From positions 124,001-188,000 of the forward strand of contig NZ_BJDG01000003.1 in assembly GCF_005404945.1 (NCBI RefSeq): DNA of 64,000 nt, written 5' to 3'. Under the pieces are notes generated by a model that saw only the letters and a list, made by a program, of their open reading frames with translations, had not been told where the DNA came from and searched no databases. A program made the position numbers and the translations under genes. Shown here piece by piece: positions 50,716 to 59,825 of this stretch; the first letter of the stretch is position 1; every line of letters starts with the position of its first letter. Source of the stretch: Lactiplantibacillus pingfangensis. Its GTDB lineage: Bacteria; Bacillota; Bacilli; Lactobacillales; Lactobacillaceae.

Positions 50716-51788
50716 TGGCAATGAATGGGATTGATTTAGCAAGTTTCCAATCCGGGTTAGACGTGACTGCAGTGACTGGCGACTTCGCAATCGTGAAGGC
50801 TACAGAAGGGACGGGCTACACTAATCCGTGCTTTAGCGGCCACGCAAAGCAAACAATGGCGTCTGGTAAGAAGCTGGGTATTTACCACTTTATTCGCAAC
50901 GATGTGGACATTAAGCAACAGGCCGATTACTTCCTAGCAGCCGCTAAAGATTACATTGGCCGGGCTGTCTTAGTTTTAGACTTCGAGAATACGACAGGTT
51001 CGACAATCCAAAATCAAGCGGGCGTTGGTCTAGCTAAGCAATGGCTTGACTACGTTTATCAGCAAACGGGCGCGCGACCTATGCTCTATACGGGGATCAG
51101 TTGTGAAAACACGCTTGATTGGTCGTCGGTTGTTGCTGGTGGCTACGCTCTGTGGATTGCCCAGTACAACAATTACAATCAGGTAGCGGGCTACCAACCG
51201 CGTGACCTGTACGGCTCACTTAAGTATTGGAAGTCAGCAGCCATTTTCCAATACACGAGTTCTGGCCGTTTATCAGGTTGGGGCGCTAACCTAGACCTTA
51301 ACGTGTTTTATGGCGATGGAGCCGCATGGGACAACTATGCTAAAGCATCCAAGACATCAACGGTCAGTGGACCAGCGATAGTAAATCCAGCTCCAACCAG
51401 CGGCCCGCAATGGGTGTCTGAATCTAAGACTTACACGCTGGTGACTGCGGTCAAACTCCGTACTGACGCATCTACCGGTTCTAGTGTGATTATGACTTTA
51501 GCAGCAGGCCAAACGGTCAAAACGGATGCAGCAATTATCCAAAATGGTTTCCGCTGGGTCCGCCAACCTCGTTCTGGTGGCTATGCTTATATGGCGACCG
51601 GTCCCGTTGGTGACACGCTGGCTTATGTCAAAAGTGGTGCCGCTCACACGTATTACACAGTCAAGTCTGGCGACAGTTGGTGGTCAATCGCTCAGCGAAA
51701 CGGCCTAAGTATGACTACATTAGCTAGTCAGAACGGCAAGACGATCTACACCACTATCTATCCTGGCCAGCGATTGGTGGTGCGGTAA
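50715..51788 (+). CDS. Endolysin: GH25 muramidase with SH3 and LysM domains
   Basis: A 357-aa protein. The GH25 domain (about 1-200) has GIDLASFQ with Asp7 and VLVLDFEN with Asp89/Glu91, the catalytic pair. A bacterial SH3 domain (about 230-300; KTYTLVTAVKLRTDAST; GFRWVRQPRSGGYAYM) and a C-terminal LysM (about 310-357; YYTVKSGDSWWSIAQRNGLS) bind the wall. It hydrolyses the MurNAc-GlcNAc bond at lysis. No signal peptide, so it needs a holin. Confidence 0.94.
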   Translation: MAMNGIDLASFQSGLDVTAVTGDFAIVKATEGTGYTNPCFSGHAKQTMASGKKLGIYHFIRNDVDIKQQADYFLAAAKDYIGRAVLVLDFENTTGSTIQNQAGVGLAKQWLDYVYQQTGARPMLYTGISCENTLDWSSVVAGGYALWIAQYNNYNQVAGYQPRDLYGSLKYWKSAAIFQYTSSGRLSGWGANLDLNVFYGDGAAWDNYAKASKTSTVSGPAIVNPAPTSGPQWVSESKTYTLVTAVKLRTDASTGSSVIMTLAAGQTVKTDAAIIQNGFRWVRQPRSGGYAYMATGPVGDTLAYVKSGAAHTYYTVKSGDSWWSIAQRNGLSMTTLASQNGKTIYTTIYPGQRLVVR

Positions 51789-52085
51789 TTGCATACACTA
51801 TTAGGATTAGGTTGGGATGAATGGGGATCGATTGTTGCCATTGTCACTAGTATTTGTGTATTAGCTAATTGGATTCTCAATAAGACGGTCCGTATCCCGC
51901 TTAACGATTTAGGCAAGCGGCTTAGCCGTTTTACCGATGAAAGTTTAAAAGCGAGACAGCAAAACGCCGACACAATGAACGCTATTGAAAATCGGGTCAT
52001 TAAGGTAGAAGGCCGGTTAGATGGCCATGACATTGAATTTAAACACCTATATGAAAAGGAAGCCAAAGAAAATGAAAAAAATTAG
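51789..52085 (+). CDS. 98-aa membrane protein with coiled coil (XhlA-like)
   Basis: TTG 51789 directly after the endolysin stop. An N-terminal membrane segment (WGSIVAIVTSICVLANWIL) is followed by a helical tail with a coiled-coil stretch (NADTMNAIENRVIKVEGRLD). It resembles XhlA/hemolysin-type lysis accessories by layout only. It overlaps the following holin gene by 14 bases. Confidence 0.62.
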   Translation: MHTLLGLGWDEWGSIVAIVTSICVLANWILNKTVRIPLNDLGKRLSRFTDESLKARQQNADTMNAIENRVIKVEGRLDGHDIEFKHLYEKEAKENEKN

Positions 52086-52446
52086 CTTCAAGAATGCTGA
52101 CGGAAGTTTGAATGGTAAATTGATCGCTGGGATTATTTCCTTACTGATCGTTTTAGTCCAACAAGTCTTTGCCATGTTTGGCATTAAGTTTACCGGTGAC
52201 TGGTCAGCAATTATCGCAGTAGTGAACACAGTATTAACGATCCTTGGTATGCTGGGCGTTATTACTGACGTTCAAACATTGACAGCACCAACGGTTAAAA
52301 GTGACGAGGAAAGCCAAGTTGAAGCGACGGCTAATAAGGTTGCTGACGAAGTTAAAACACCAACGTCCGCAGTTGCTGCAGTGAATAGTTCTGCATCATC
52401 TGAAACTGAAGCGGCGTTAGAATCCGCCTCACAAGCAGCAAAATAG
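52072..52446 (+). CDS. Second holin (phi-LC3 family)
   Basis: 124 aa. The start MKKISFKNADGSLNGKLIAG and the two helices (IISLLIVLVQQVFAMFGI; AIIAVVNTVLTILGMLGVITD) are the phi-LC3 holin signature. The C-terminal 55 residues are a Ser/Ala/Glu-rich tail, longer than usual. ATG 52072 is the homologous start. It is the last phage gene. Confidence 0.82.
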   Translation: MKKISFKNADGSLNGKLIAGIISLLIVLVQQVFAMFGIKFTGDWSAIIAVVNTVLTILGMLGVITDVQTLTAPTVKSDEESQVEATANKVADEVKTPTSAVAAVNSSASSETEAALESASQAAK

Positions 52447-52500
52447 TACTATAACTTGATATATAGTTTAATTAATTGCGGAGCTTGATCACTCTGCAAC

Positions 52501-52534
52501 TTTTCCCCTGCGTTTCGGCGTGGGGGAATTTTTA
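52501..52534 (+). terminator. Terminator at the end of the late operon
   Basis: TTCCCCTGCG pairs with CGTGGGGGAA around a short loop, followed by five T residues. Confidence 0.75.
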
Positions 52535-52539
52535 TGTAT

Positions 52540-52575
52540 TACCCGCCTAGGAATTTTGGTGCACATTTGGTGCAC
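52540..52575. promoter_or_regulatory. Putative right arm-type sites and inverted CCTAGGCGGGTA repeat
   Basis: 52540-52551 is the inverted copy of CCTAGGCGGGTA. Two direct TTTGGTGCA repeats follow at 52555 and 52566, matching the pair just after the integrase stop at the left end. Shared motifs at both ends suggest integrase or accessory-protein binding (inference). Confidence 0.5.
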
Positions 52576-52624
52576 GCCGTGAAACAAAACGTTGCTATGT
52601 CAGTACCTAACCACCGTATACTAC

Positions 52625-52639
52625 TCCGGATGGGGTCAT
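52625..52639 (+). repeat. attR core
   Basis: TCCGGATGGGGTCAT is identical to attL. Flanks differ on both sides, defining the core as 15 bp. Confidence 0.92.
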
Positions 52640-52667
52640 CGAATTGTTGATTTTGGGAAATAATGGA

Positions 52668-52707
52668 AGTGATAAATAGCTGGTAACGGTATTTATCACT
52701 TTTTTTG
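52668..52707 (+). terminator. Displaced native terminator of tRNA-Arg
   Basis: AGTGATAAATA (52668-52678) and TATTTATCACT (52690-52700) form a perfect 11-bp stem, then seven T residues. It begins 29 bases beyond the attR core, where the tRNA terminator would lie in the uninserted site. Confidence 0.75.
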
Positions 52708-52745
52708 TACATGAAAAGTTCTTTAGCTAAACTTGGAGGTGTCAA

Positions 52746-53282
52746 ATGAAGTATCTATTATTATTACGCGGGGTCAATGTTGGTGGCAATCATCGTGTCC
52801 CAATGGCAACGTTACGCGACCTGTTCACCACTGCTGGTTGCAGACAGGTTCAGTCATACATCAATAGTGGTAATTTGTGCTTTACGAGTGACCTTGAGCG
52901 CGCCGAAGTTGAGGCGTTGGTCGTCGACATTTTGACGACTAACTTTGACTTTCCAATTGATTTTCGTGTGTTAACTGAGGCTGAATTTAAAACCGACTTG
53001 GCACAGGCGCCAACGTGGTGGGGCGCTGATCCAACACTGCGGCACAATGCTTTGTTTAAATTGCGGTCATATGATCAAAGTCACGATAGCTGGCTACCGA
53101 CGAAGTTGACTGCCTACGATCAAGTATTGATTACGCCTAATATTATTTTTTGGACGTCGACATTCCGGGTGAATTTCAGTAAATCATTCTATTCAAAGCT
53201 GCTCGGCACACCATTTTATCAGCAGACGAGTGCCCGGAATTTTAACACGACAATGAAGCTTGAAAAATTACTCGACCGATAA
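52746..53282 (+). CDS. DUF1697 family protein
   Basis: 178 aa. The family signature is clear: YLLLLRGVNVGGNHRVPMAT, then VQSYINSGNLCFTSD and a C-terminal TSARNFNTTMKLEKLL. DUF1697 proteins have a ferredoxin-like fold and no known activity. GGAGGTGTCAA precedes the ATG. It is the first host gene after the prophage. Confidence 0.9.
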   Translation: MKYLLLLRGVNVGGNHRVPMATLRDLFTTAGCRQVQSYINSGNLCFTSDLERAEVEALVVDILTTNFDFPIDFRVLTEAEFKTDLAQAPTWWGADPTLRHNALFKLRSYDQSHDSWLPTKLTAYDQVLITPNIIFWTSTFRVNFSKSFYSKLLGTPFYQQTSARNFNTTMKLEKLLDR

Positions 53283-53284
53283 AC

Positions 53285-53323
53285 AAACGCCATCACCTAC
53301 GAGCCTGCAGGGGATGGCGTTTC
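53285..53323. terminator. Bidirectional terminator
   Basis: AAACGCCATC and GATGGCGTTT form a stem between convergent genes. Confidence 0.75.
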
Positions 53324-53331
53324 CGTGTTAT

Positions 53332-53772
53332 TTAGCGAATCACAATCACATTGCAAGGCGCGTGGTCGACGACGTAACTCGTCGTTGAGCCAACGGCGAC
53401 ACGATGTGGGGAGTCCTTGCCAGTTGCGCCGAGAACGACGAGATCAATTTCAGGATGTTGTTTGGCATAGTCAATAATTAAACGCTTCGGATTACCATAA
53501 GCCACCTCGGCTTTGAAATCGGCTACGGTGGTCGTTTGGACAAACTGGCGGCGATCCACCATAGCTGCTTTGGCGTGAGCGGCCTCGGCATCGAGTAATT
53601 CACCCAAGACAGGATCTAATGCCGGCGTATGATAGGCGCTATCGTCGACCACATAGAAGGTCGTTAGTTTGGCTTGATGACGCTGGGCAATATTAACGGC
53701 TTCGTTAAATGCCGCTTGGGCTGCAGCCGAACTGTCAACCGGAACTAACACGTGCTGGTAAGTACTAGGCAT
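53332..53772 (-). CDS. Universal stress protein (UspA family)
   Basis: 146 aa. Begins YQHVLVPVDSSAAAQAAF and ends with the ATP-binding motif GATGKDSPHRVAVGSTTSYV (G-x2-G-x9-G-S) and a CNVIVIR strand. Cytosolic ATP-binding stress protein. GGAGGTGG precedes the ATG. Confidence 0.92.
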   Translation of the reverse strand: MPSTYQHVLVPVDSSAAAQAAFNEAVNIAQRHQAKLTTFYVVDDSAYHTPALDPVLGELLDAEAAHAKAAMVDRRQFVQTTTVADFKAEVAYGNPKRLIIDYAKQHPEIDLVVLGATGKDSPHRVAVGSTTSYVVDHAPCNVIVIR

Positions 53773-53915
53773 GATACCACCTCCATTAAGTTGACTTAAG
53801 CATAACCGATTTGAGAACGCTTAGGAAGCTAAATGCACCTTTAAAGTAAGTCTAGTCGCCAATTGACGGTTGAGCGTGTATATTATCATTAGGTATGTCA
53901 TTTGAGGGGACGAGT

Positions 53916-55226
53916 GTGATCAAACAAATTGCAAATCAATTATTAAAGTGGGAAGCGTGGCTCAACCAGCGGCGCTATTTCCACGCACTACGAGATACCT
54001 TAACGTTACTGTTTCCATTTGTGTTAATTGGCGCTTTTATTAATATTTTTAATCAAGCAATTTTTCATAAAAATGGTTTTTTAGCGCAAATCTATCACTT
54101 GAGCAGCTGGTTTCCAGGATTCAAGTCGCTGATGACTTACACGACCATGTTGAGCGCAACTGTCAATGGCGTGATTGCCGTGGTTGCGGCATTTACCGCT
54201 GCTAATTTTGCGGCGCGCGCGCTAAAACGTGATAATTTGTTGGCTGGTTTAACTGCGGCCGTGAGTTTTTGTCTGCTGAATTTTAATTACGCGGCGTTCA
54301 CGAAGCAAGGTCAAGGCGCTAGCTCACAATTCCTAGAACAGAATTTAGGATCGCAAGGTATTTTTCTCGCGCTACTCGTGGGATTAATCACCGGCTGGTT
54401 ATTCAACCATTTAACGTTCAAACCGCATTCACACCAATTGATTGAAACGCGTCGCCATTTACTGAACCGCGCGCAAGAAAATTGGTTGCCAATGACCGTC
54501 ACGTTAGTTGTTTTCAGTCTTCTGAGCTACGGCATTAGCTTTGTCAGTAAAAATGGACTCAATGGGTTGTTTTACAGTGCGTTCCGTTCACCGTTCGTCA
54601 ATCCAGGGAGCGTCTTTTTAAATATTGTGAGCGTGACCTTGTTGAGTAACTTTTTCTGGGTCATCGGAATCATTGGACCGATTGATTTTAGCGGGAATAG
54701 TTCGGTGAGCACCGTCCAAAATTTGGAGTATGCCTTGCAGCATGGTTCGGCCTGGGGCGCCCCCAACCCGATCACGTTGCATACGGTCTTTGACAGCTTT
54801 GCCAATGTCGGGGGTCCTGGGATGACCTTGGCCTTAATTATTGCCATTTTGTGGCGCTCACACAACGCGGACTTTCGGACTGTCGCGAAAGCCAGTTGGT
54901 TACCAAGTTTATTTAACTTTAATCAACCACTGCTAGTTGGGTTGCCAATCATGTTTAGCCCAATTTTGGCGATCCCGTTCTTATTAGCGCCAATGGCCAG
55001 TCTGTTGATTACCTGGGGCGCGTTAAAACTGTCATTCATGCCACCGGTGGTTTATCCGGTGGAGCGGACCATGCCTGGATTTTTAGTTGGCTGGTTAGGT
55101 ACTGGCGGCGATTGGCGCGCCTTATTGGTCAGCTTGATAAATTTAGCGGTGGCAACCGCGATCTATTTGCCATTTATTCTGTTAGAGAACCGATCAATGG
55201 AAGGGGGACGGACAGATGAAGCGTAA
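53916..55226 (+). CDS. PTS EIIC-like membrane protein, copy 2
   Basis: 436 aa from GTG 53916 (GAGGGG 7 bases upstream); an ATG at 53895 is the alternative. Same layout as the copy at 3275: TLLFPFVLIGAFINIF, NGFLAQIYHLSSWFPGF, then FNFNQPLLVGLPIMFSP and PPVVYPVERTMPG. The position held by Glu in the NEP motif of transporting EIICs is Gln here. No EIIA/EIIB is adjacent. It overlaps a DUF915 hydrolase gene, repeating the arrangement on the other side of the prophage. Substrate unknown. Confidence 0.72.
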   Translation: MIKQIANQLLKWEAWLNQRRYFHALRDTLTLLFPFVLIGAFINIFNQAIFHKNGFLAQIYHLSSWFPGFKSLMTYTTMLSATVNGVIAVVAAFTAANFAARALKRDNLLAGLTAAVSFCLLNFNYAAFTKQGQGASSQFLEQNLGSQGIFLALLVGLITGWLFNHLTFKPHSHQLIETRRHLLNRAQENWLPMTVTLVVFSLLSYGISFVSKNGLNGLFYSAFRSPFVNPGSVFLNIVSVTLLSNFFWVIGIIGPIDFSGNSSVSTVQNLEYALQHGSAWGAPNPITLHTVFDSFANVGGPGMTLALIIAILWRSHNADFRTVAKASWLPSLFNFNQPLLVGLPIMFSPILAIPFLLAPMASLLITWGALKLSFMPPVVYPVERTMPGFLVGWLGTGGDWRALLVSLINLAVATAIYLPFILLENRSMEGGRTDEA

Positions 55227-56079
55227 TTGGTGGCGATGGTGTCTAGGTCTGATCGTCTTGATTGGCGTTTGCTGGCCGGCCTATACTTGGTCAAAGGCGA
55301 ACATTAAATCACTCAAAACTGCTGGGCGAACTCGGATGGCGCCAGTAATCATGGTGCCAGGGTCGAGCGCAAGCCAGAACCGGTTTGATGATTTGATTAC
55401 TGAGTTAGGAAAAGAAACGCCACAGCAACATAGCGTTTTGAAATTAACTGTTCAGACCAATGGTAAAATTAAATATAGTGGCAATATTGGGCGCAATGAC
55501 AATCAACCCTTTATTATTGTGGCATTTGCAAATAATAAGGATGGCAAGGCCAATATTGATCAACAAGCTGTTTGGTTGAACGATGCCTTCAAGGACTTGG
55601 TGAAGACGTATAAATTTAATCATTTTCGGGCACTGGGACATTCGAATGGTGGGCTAATTTGGACGCTCTTCTTGGAACGTTATCTTAAACAATCGCCCAA
55701 GGTCCACATTGACCGATTGATGACGATTGCGGCGCCATTTAATATGGAATCGACGAGTACCACGGCCAAAACGAGCATGTTCAATGAACTTTATGAGTAT
55801 CGAACAGGTCTCCCAAATGGGCTGACAGCTTATTCGATCGCGGGAACCGAGAATTATACGAGCGATGGCACCGTGCCATATAACAGTGTTAACTTTGGCA
55901 AATATATCTTCCAAGATGAAATCAAGCATTTTACGGAAATTACAGTCACTGGGGCGAATACTGCCCATTCTGATTTACCGCAGAACAAGCAAATTGTTAG
56001 CTTGATTCGTCAATATCTCTTGGATGAAAATGTGCCAAGTAAGCTTCGGAAACAAAATCAACAACAATTGAAAAATTAA
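55216..56079 (+). CDS. Membrane-anchored alpha/beta hydrolase, DUF915 family, copy 2
   Basis: 287 aa. The signal anchor (about 5-25), VIMVPGSSASQNRF, nucleophile GHSNGG, TSDGTVPYNS and the terminal TAHSDLPQN match the copy at 4605 along the whole length. AAGGGGGAC precedes the ATG, which overlaps the EIIC-like stop. Extracellular esterase- or lipase-like activity is expected from the intact triad; the substrate is unknown. Confidence 0.82.
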   Translation: MKRNWWRWCLGLIVLIGVCWPAYTWSKANIKSLKTAGRTRMAPVIMVPGSSASQNRFDDLITELGKETPQQHSVLKLTVQTNGKIKYSGNIGRNDNQPFIIVAFANNKDGKANIDQQAVWLNDAFKDLVKTYKFNHFRALGHSNGGLIWTLFLERYLKQSPKVHIDRLMTIAAPFNMESTSTTAKTSMFNELYEYRTGLPNGLTAYSIAGTENYTSDGTVPYNSVNFGKYIFQDEIKHFTEITVTGANTAHSDLPQNKQIVSLIRQYLLDENVPSKLRKQNQQQLKN

Positions 56080-56099
56080 GCAAAAACGCCGATCAAGAG

Positions 56100-56235
56100 T
56101 GGGACAAAAGGCGGGTTGCTACCGAGCATAGCCTAGGGAACCGGATGATTGGGGCTTTCAATCGTTCGGTTCCCGTAGCTCTGTTGCATCCGTGTCTTTC
56201 GTTCCACGTTTCGACTATTAATATTCGGAGTTACA
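56100..56235. repeat. Structured intergenic element
   Basis: A 16-bp near-perfect stem (56136-56151 with 56159-56174, GGGAACCG...CGGTTCCC) lies in a region beginning GAGTGGGACAAAAG. Elements with GGGACAAAA starts recur between genes in lactobacilli, as I recall. No coding potential. Function unknown. Confidence 0.45.
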
Positions 56236-56266
56236 AAAAGAGTCTGGGGTTTTGCCCCAGACTCCT
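56236..56266 (-). terminator. Terminator for the minus-strand cationic protein gene
   Basis: GAGTCTGGGG and CCCCAGACTC form a perfect 10-bp stem. On the minus strand it is followed by a T run. Confidence 0.8.
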
Positions 56267-56269
56267 TGA

Positions 56270-56473
56270 TTAGCGATGGCGCGTGGTTCGATGGCGCCTA
56301 ACAACGGTGACTTTGTGTTGTTGCTTGGCTGGGCGCTTGACCTTTAAACGCAGGCGCATCATTGGTCGCGCTGCGGGTCGGCGTACGGCCATGGCGGTCA
56401 GGGGCGGTGTGACGGCCAAAGATGCGGTAAGTCCTAAAACTAAGCCGATAATGCCAACTTTTTTTAACTTCAT
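56270..56473 (-). CDS. Small secreted highly cationic protein
   Basis: A 67-aa protein. A classic signal peptide (MKLKKVGIIGLVLGLTASLA, cleavage probably after TAMA) leaves about 38 residues with some 18 Arg/Lys/His and no acidic residue, ending VTVVRRHRTTRHR. GGGGGACAACCGCG precedes the ATG. A strong terminator follows. Possible roles are binding wall teichoic acid, DNA or competing microbes; none is shown. Confidence 0.6.
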   Translation of the reverse strand: MKLKKVGIIGLVLGLTASLAVTPPLTAMAVRRPAARPMMRLRLKVKRPAKQQHKVTVVRRHRTTRHR

Positions 56474-56666
56474 CGCGGTTGTCCCCCTTATTTAGGTGAT
56501 TCAAGATTATCGTTTAGGCGGTGGCCGGTCAATAGCTAGTGGCTAATTATTTACCAAACTTTTACGTGACGTTAATAAAGAATTAACGAAAACCGGCGAA
56601 ATTTGATTGTATTTTGACAGGCTTTCCTTTAAGGTGAAGATATTAACAAAAAGGGAGTTACTCAAC

Positions 56667-57113
56667 ATGAATATTGAAATCTTAAACTCAGCGATTCAAG
56701 ATCTTCATTTCCAAATCGTTTATGATCGAGACGAATCAAAAGATGAACCTGGCAAGGGCCAATTTAGTTATACGCCCGCTAATCCAGATGTTAAGAAGAC
56801 TTTTGGCGATGATGTCGTTCAGGCACAACTAGAAGTGACTTATAAGGAAGACATGTATGATCTTTCTGCCACGGTCTTCGCGATTGTTCGCCTCAGTGGT
56901 GAAATGGTTGGCATTATCGAACGTCAATCAGGCGACAAAAAGGTTGAAGATGACGAACAGGCGATGTTAGATAATTTGAACAATGCCATCATCCCAGCAC
57001 TTTCTGCCAAAGCACGGGCCTATGCTGCCTTGCTATCCACTGAAGCTAGCAACTTTGCCATTATGCCAGCCGATTTTGATAACCAACAAGCTAACGATCC
57101 AGAAGCAGAATAA
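56667..57113 (+). CDS. DUF1149 family protein
   Basis: A 148-aa protein, MNIEILNSAIQDLHFQIVYD at the start and YALLSTEASNFAIMPADFD near the end, a pattern of the DUF1149 (SecB-like) family of lactobacilli and streptococci. AAGGGAG lies 8 bases before ATG 56667. Cytosolic, function unknown; a chaperone-like fold has been proposed for related proteins. Confidence 0.78.
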   Translation: MNIEILNSAIQDLHFQIVYDRDESKDEPGKGQFSYTPANPDVKKTFGDDVVQAQLEVTYKEDMYDLSATVFAIVRLSGEMVGIIERQSGDKKVEDDEQAMLDNLNNAIIPALSAKARAYAALLSTEASNFAIMPADFDNQQANDPEAE

Positions 57114-57133
57114 TTGATTCAGCGATTAAAGTA

Positions 57134-57163
57134 GCGACTTACAAGCAATTGTAGGTCGTTTTT
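57134..57163 (+). terminator. Terminator after DUF1149 gene
   Basis: CGACTTACAA pairs with TTGTAGGTCG, followed by six T residues. Confidence 0.85.
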
Positions 57164-57201
57164 TGAGTTAATTAGTTGTGCAAGTAAACTTAATTTTTAG
57201 T

Positions 57202-57498
57202 TTGTGTAACCGTTAACAAGAGTGATATAATAAACCTAAGCCTAGATAAGAACTGTTAGCTTGCATTGGTATCAGTTGGAAGTGTCAAAAGGTTTTTGGA
57301 GGGTTTGCAATTATCGAATTGGTTCGTCGCGCCAAAATGGTTTTGTCAAAGTTGGGGGTGACGGTTTGAGTGAAGTTGAGCCGTCAGCACACATACTTTT
57401 TCATTTCACAAATGCGCACATAGAATTGACAACCAAACGACGATCAAGTAAACGGTGCAAGATTACGGATTCAGCGTAATTTTGACACCGTTTTTTAG
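57202..57498 (+). ncRNA. Candidate noncoding transcript with its own promoter and terminator
   Basis: TTGTGT (57202-57207) is followed after 18 bases by TATAAT (57226-57231). About 260 bases later AAACGGTG and CACCGTTT form a terminator stem with six T residues (57450-57497). GTGTCAAAA near 57283 can also pair with TTTTGACAC at the terminator, an alternative fold. No convincing gene lies inside; tiny frames at 57305 and 57367 are weak. No known RNA family was recognised. Confidence 0.4.
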
Positions 57499-57575
57499 TG
57501 GCTTCAGCGATGGTGCCAAAATAGCTGAAAACTGAAACGTGAAAGCGTATACTAACGGTGAGGGGAGTGACCGAC

Positions 57576-58139
57576 ATGTTTAAACCAATGGCATCCGTTT
57601 TTACGAATCATCAAATCGCCGGACATTACCGGGCGATTGATCGTGCTCAAAAATGTATCGTCCCATTTCATTTTGAAATTCAAGGGGTTGAATATCCAAA
57701 ACCAGCACCAGAACGTAATTGGCTCCGTCGCTTATCGGGGACTCGTAGTGAAAAGTATGCGGTTGTTGAATTGACGCCAACTAAAGTTGTACTTTGGTCA
57801 CCAGAGCAACGCAATTTAGGTGAGATGGCGTTGTCCGACGTGAAGTTGATTCAAGTTGGCGCAATTCGTTGGCACGTAACACAAGGCCTTGATCCACGCC
57901 ACGCTTTTCGCGCCACCATTTTTGTTGTCACTGACAAAGGCAATTATTATTTTGCCAATTCTGATATGGAAGTTTTGCCAGCTATTTTCAAATTTGCACA
58001 CACGCATGGTATTCCAGTTGAAGATCCACTACGTTTATTGCCATTATTGAAGTTAGGCTGGAAAGTCGCTGCGGTGACATTGCATGAGACCTATGCCCAG
58101 CTCGCAGCACATACCGGCTACCCAAATTCTAAAGTATAA
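57576..58139 (+). CDS. Conserved hypothetical protein (187 aa)
   Basis: GAGGGGAGTGACC precedes ATG 57576. Beta-rich cytosolic sequence: CIVPFHFEIQGVEYP, YAVVELTPTKVVLWSPEQR, ATIFVVTDKGNYYFANSD, then C-terminal helices. The strand order resembles a PH-like or ligand-binding fold, but no family was recognised. A TATACT -10 element lies at 57547. Confidence 0.65.
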   Translation: MFKPMASVFTNHQIAGHYRAIDRAQKCIVPFHFEIQGVEYPKPAPERNWLRRLSGTRSEKYAVVELTPTKVVLWSPEQRNLGEMALSDVKLIQVGAIRWHVTQGLDPRHAFRATIFVVTDKGNYYFANSDMEVLPAIFKFAHTHGIPVEDPLRLLPLLKLGWKVAAVTLHETYAQLAAHTGYPNSKV

Positions 58140-58162
58140 AATTAGTTATAGCGAACATTATC

Positions 58163-58214
58163 AAAAAAGAACCATTTGTCGGTCAAATTAATGACTAACA
58201 AATGGTTCTTTTTA
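58163..58214. terminator. Bidirectional terminator
   Basis: AAAAAGAACCATTTGT and ACAAATGGTTCTTTTT form a perfect 16-bp stem between convergent genes. Confidence 0.88.
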
Positions 58215-58224
58215 ATGGGTACTG

Positions 58225-59601
<1,377 letters not shown>

Positions 59602-59825
59602 TTAACTATGATTCATATTCTAATGGTTTTGTTCGTTAATTGCACGAGTTAAATTGACTAACTTTCCGTGAGATTTTAGTGATAATGCTATATTTTGATG
59701 AAAATAATAATATTTACATATTGAATCATAAATAGTCGTTCGGTGGCCTAACATTGGTTTGGTTTTACGTGCATTTTTTTCGCGACCGTCGTATTCTTGC
59801 CGCATAAAGATTGGGGGGGATCATC

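Larger units (their letters stand above)
12115..52639. mobile_element. Complete-looking siphovirus-type prophage (about 40.5 kb)
   Basis: It is bounded by identical 15-bp cores. Modules follow the usual order for temperate Firmicutes siphoviruses: integrase, lysogeny, early/replication, packaging, head, tail, lysis. No module is visibly broken, so it may be inducible (inference). Confidence 0.93.

Noticed and set aside
26943-52574. Shared GGTGCA/TGCACC core between terS repeats and att-proximal repeats as one recognition system
   Set aside because: Only six bases are shared and the flanks differ, so common binding is not supported by sequence alone.
57261-57479. A 72-codon frame (and tiny frames at 57305 and 57367) in the host intergenic region
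   Set aside because: The long frame starts with TTG without a ribosome site and has untypical composition. The small frames have partial sites but no other support. Noted only as a transcribed region.
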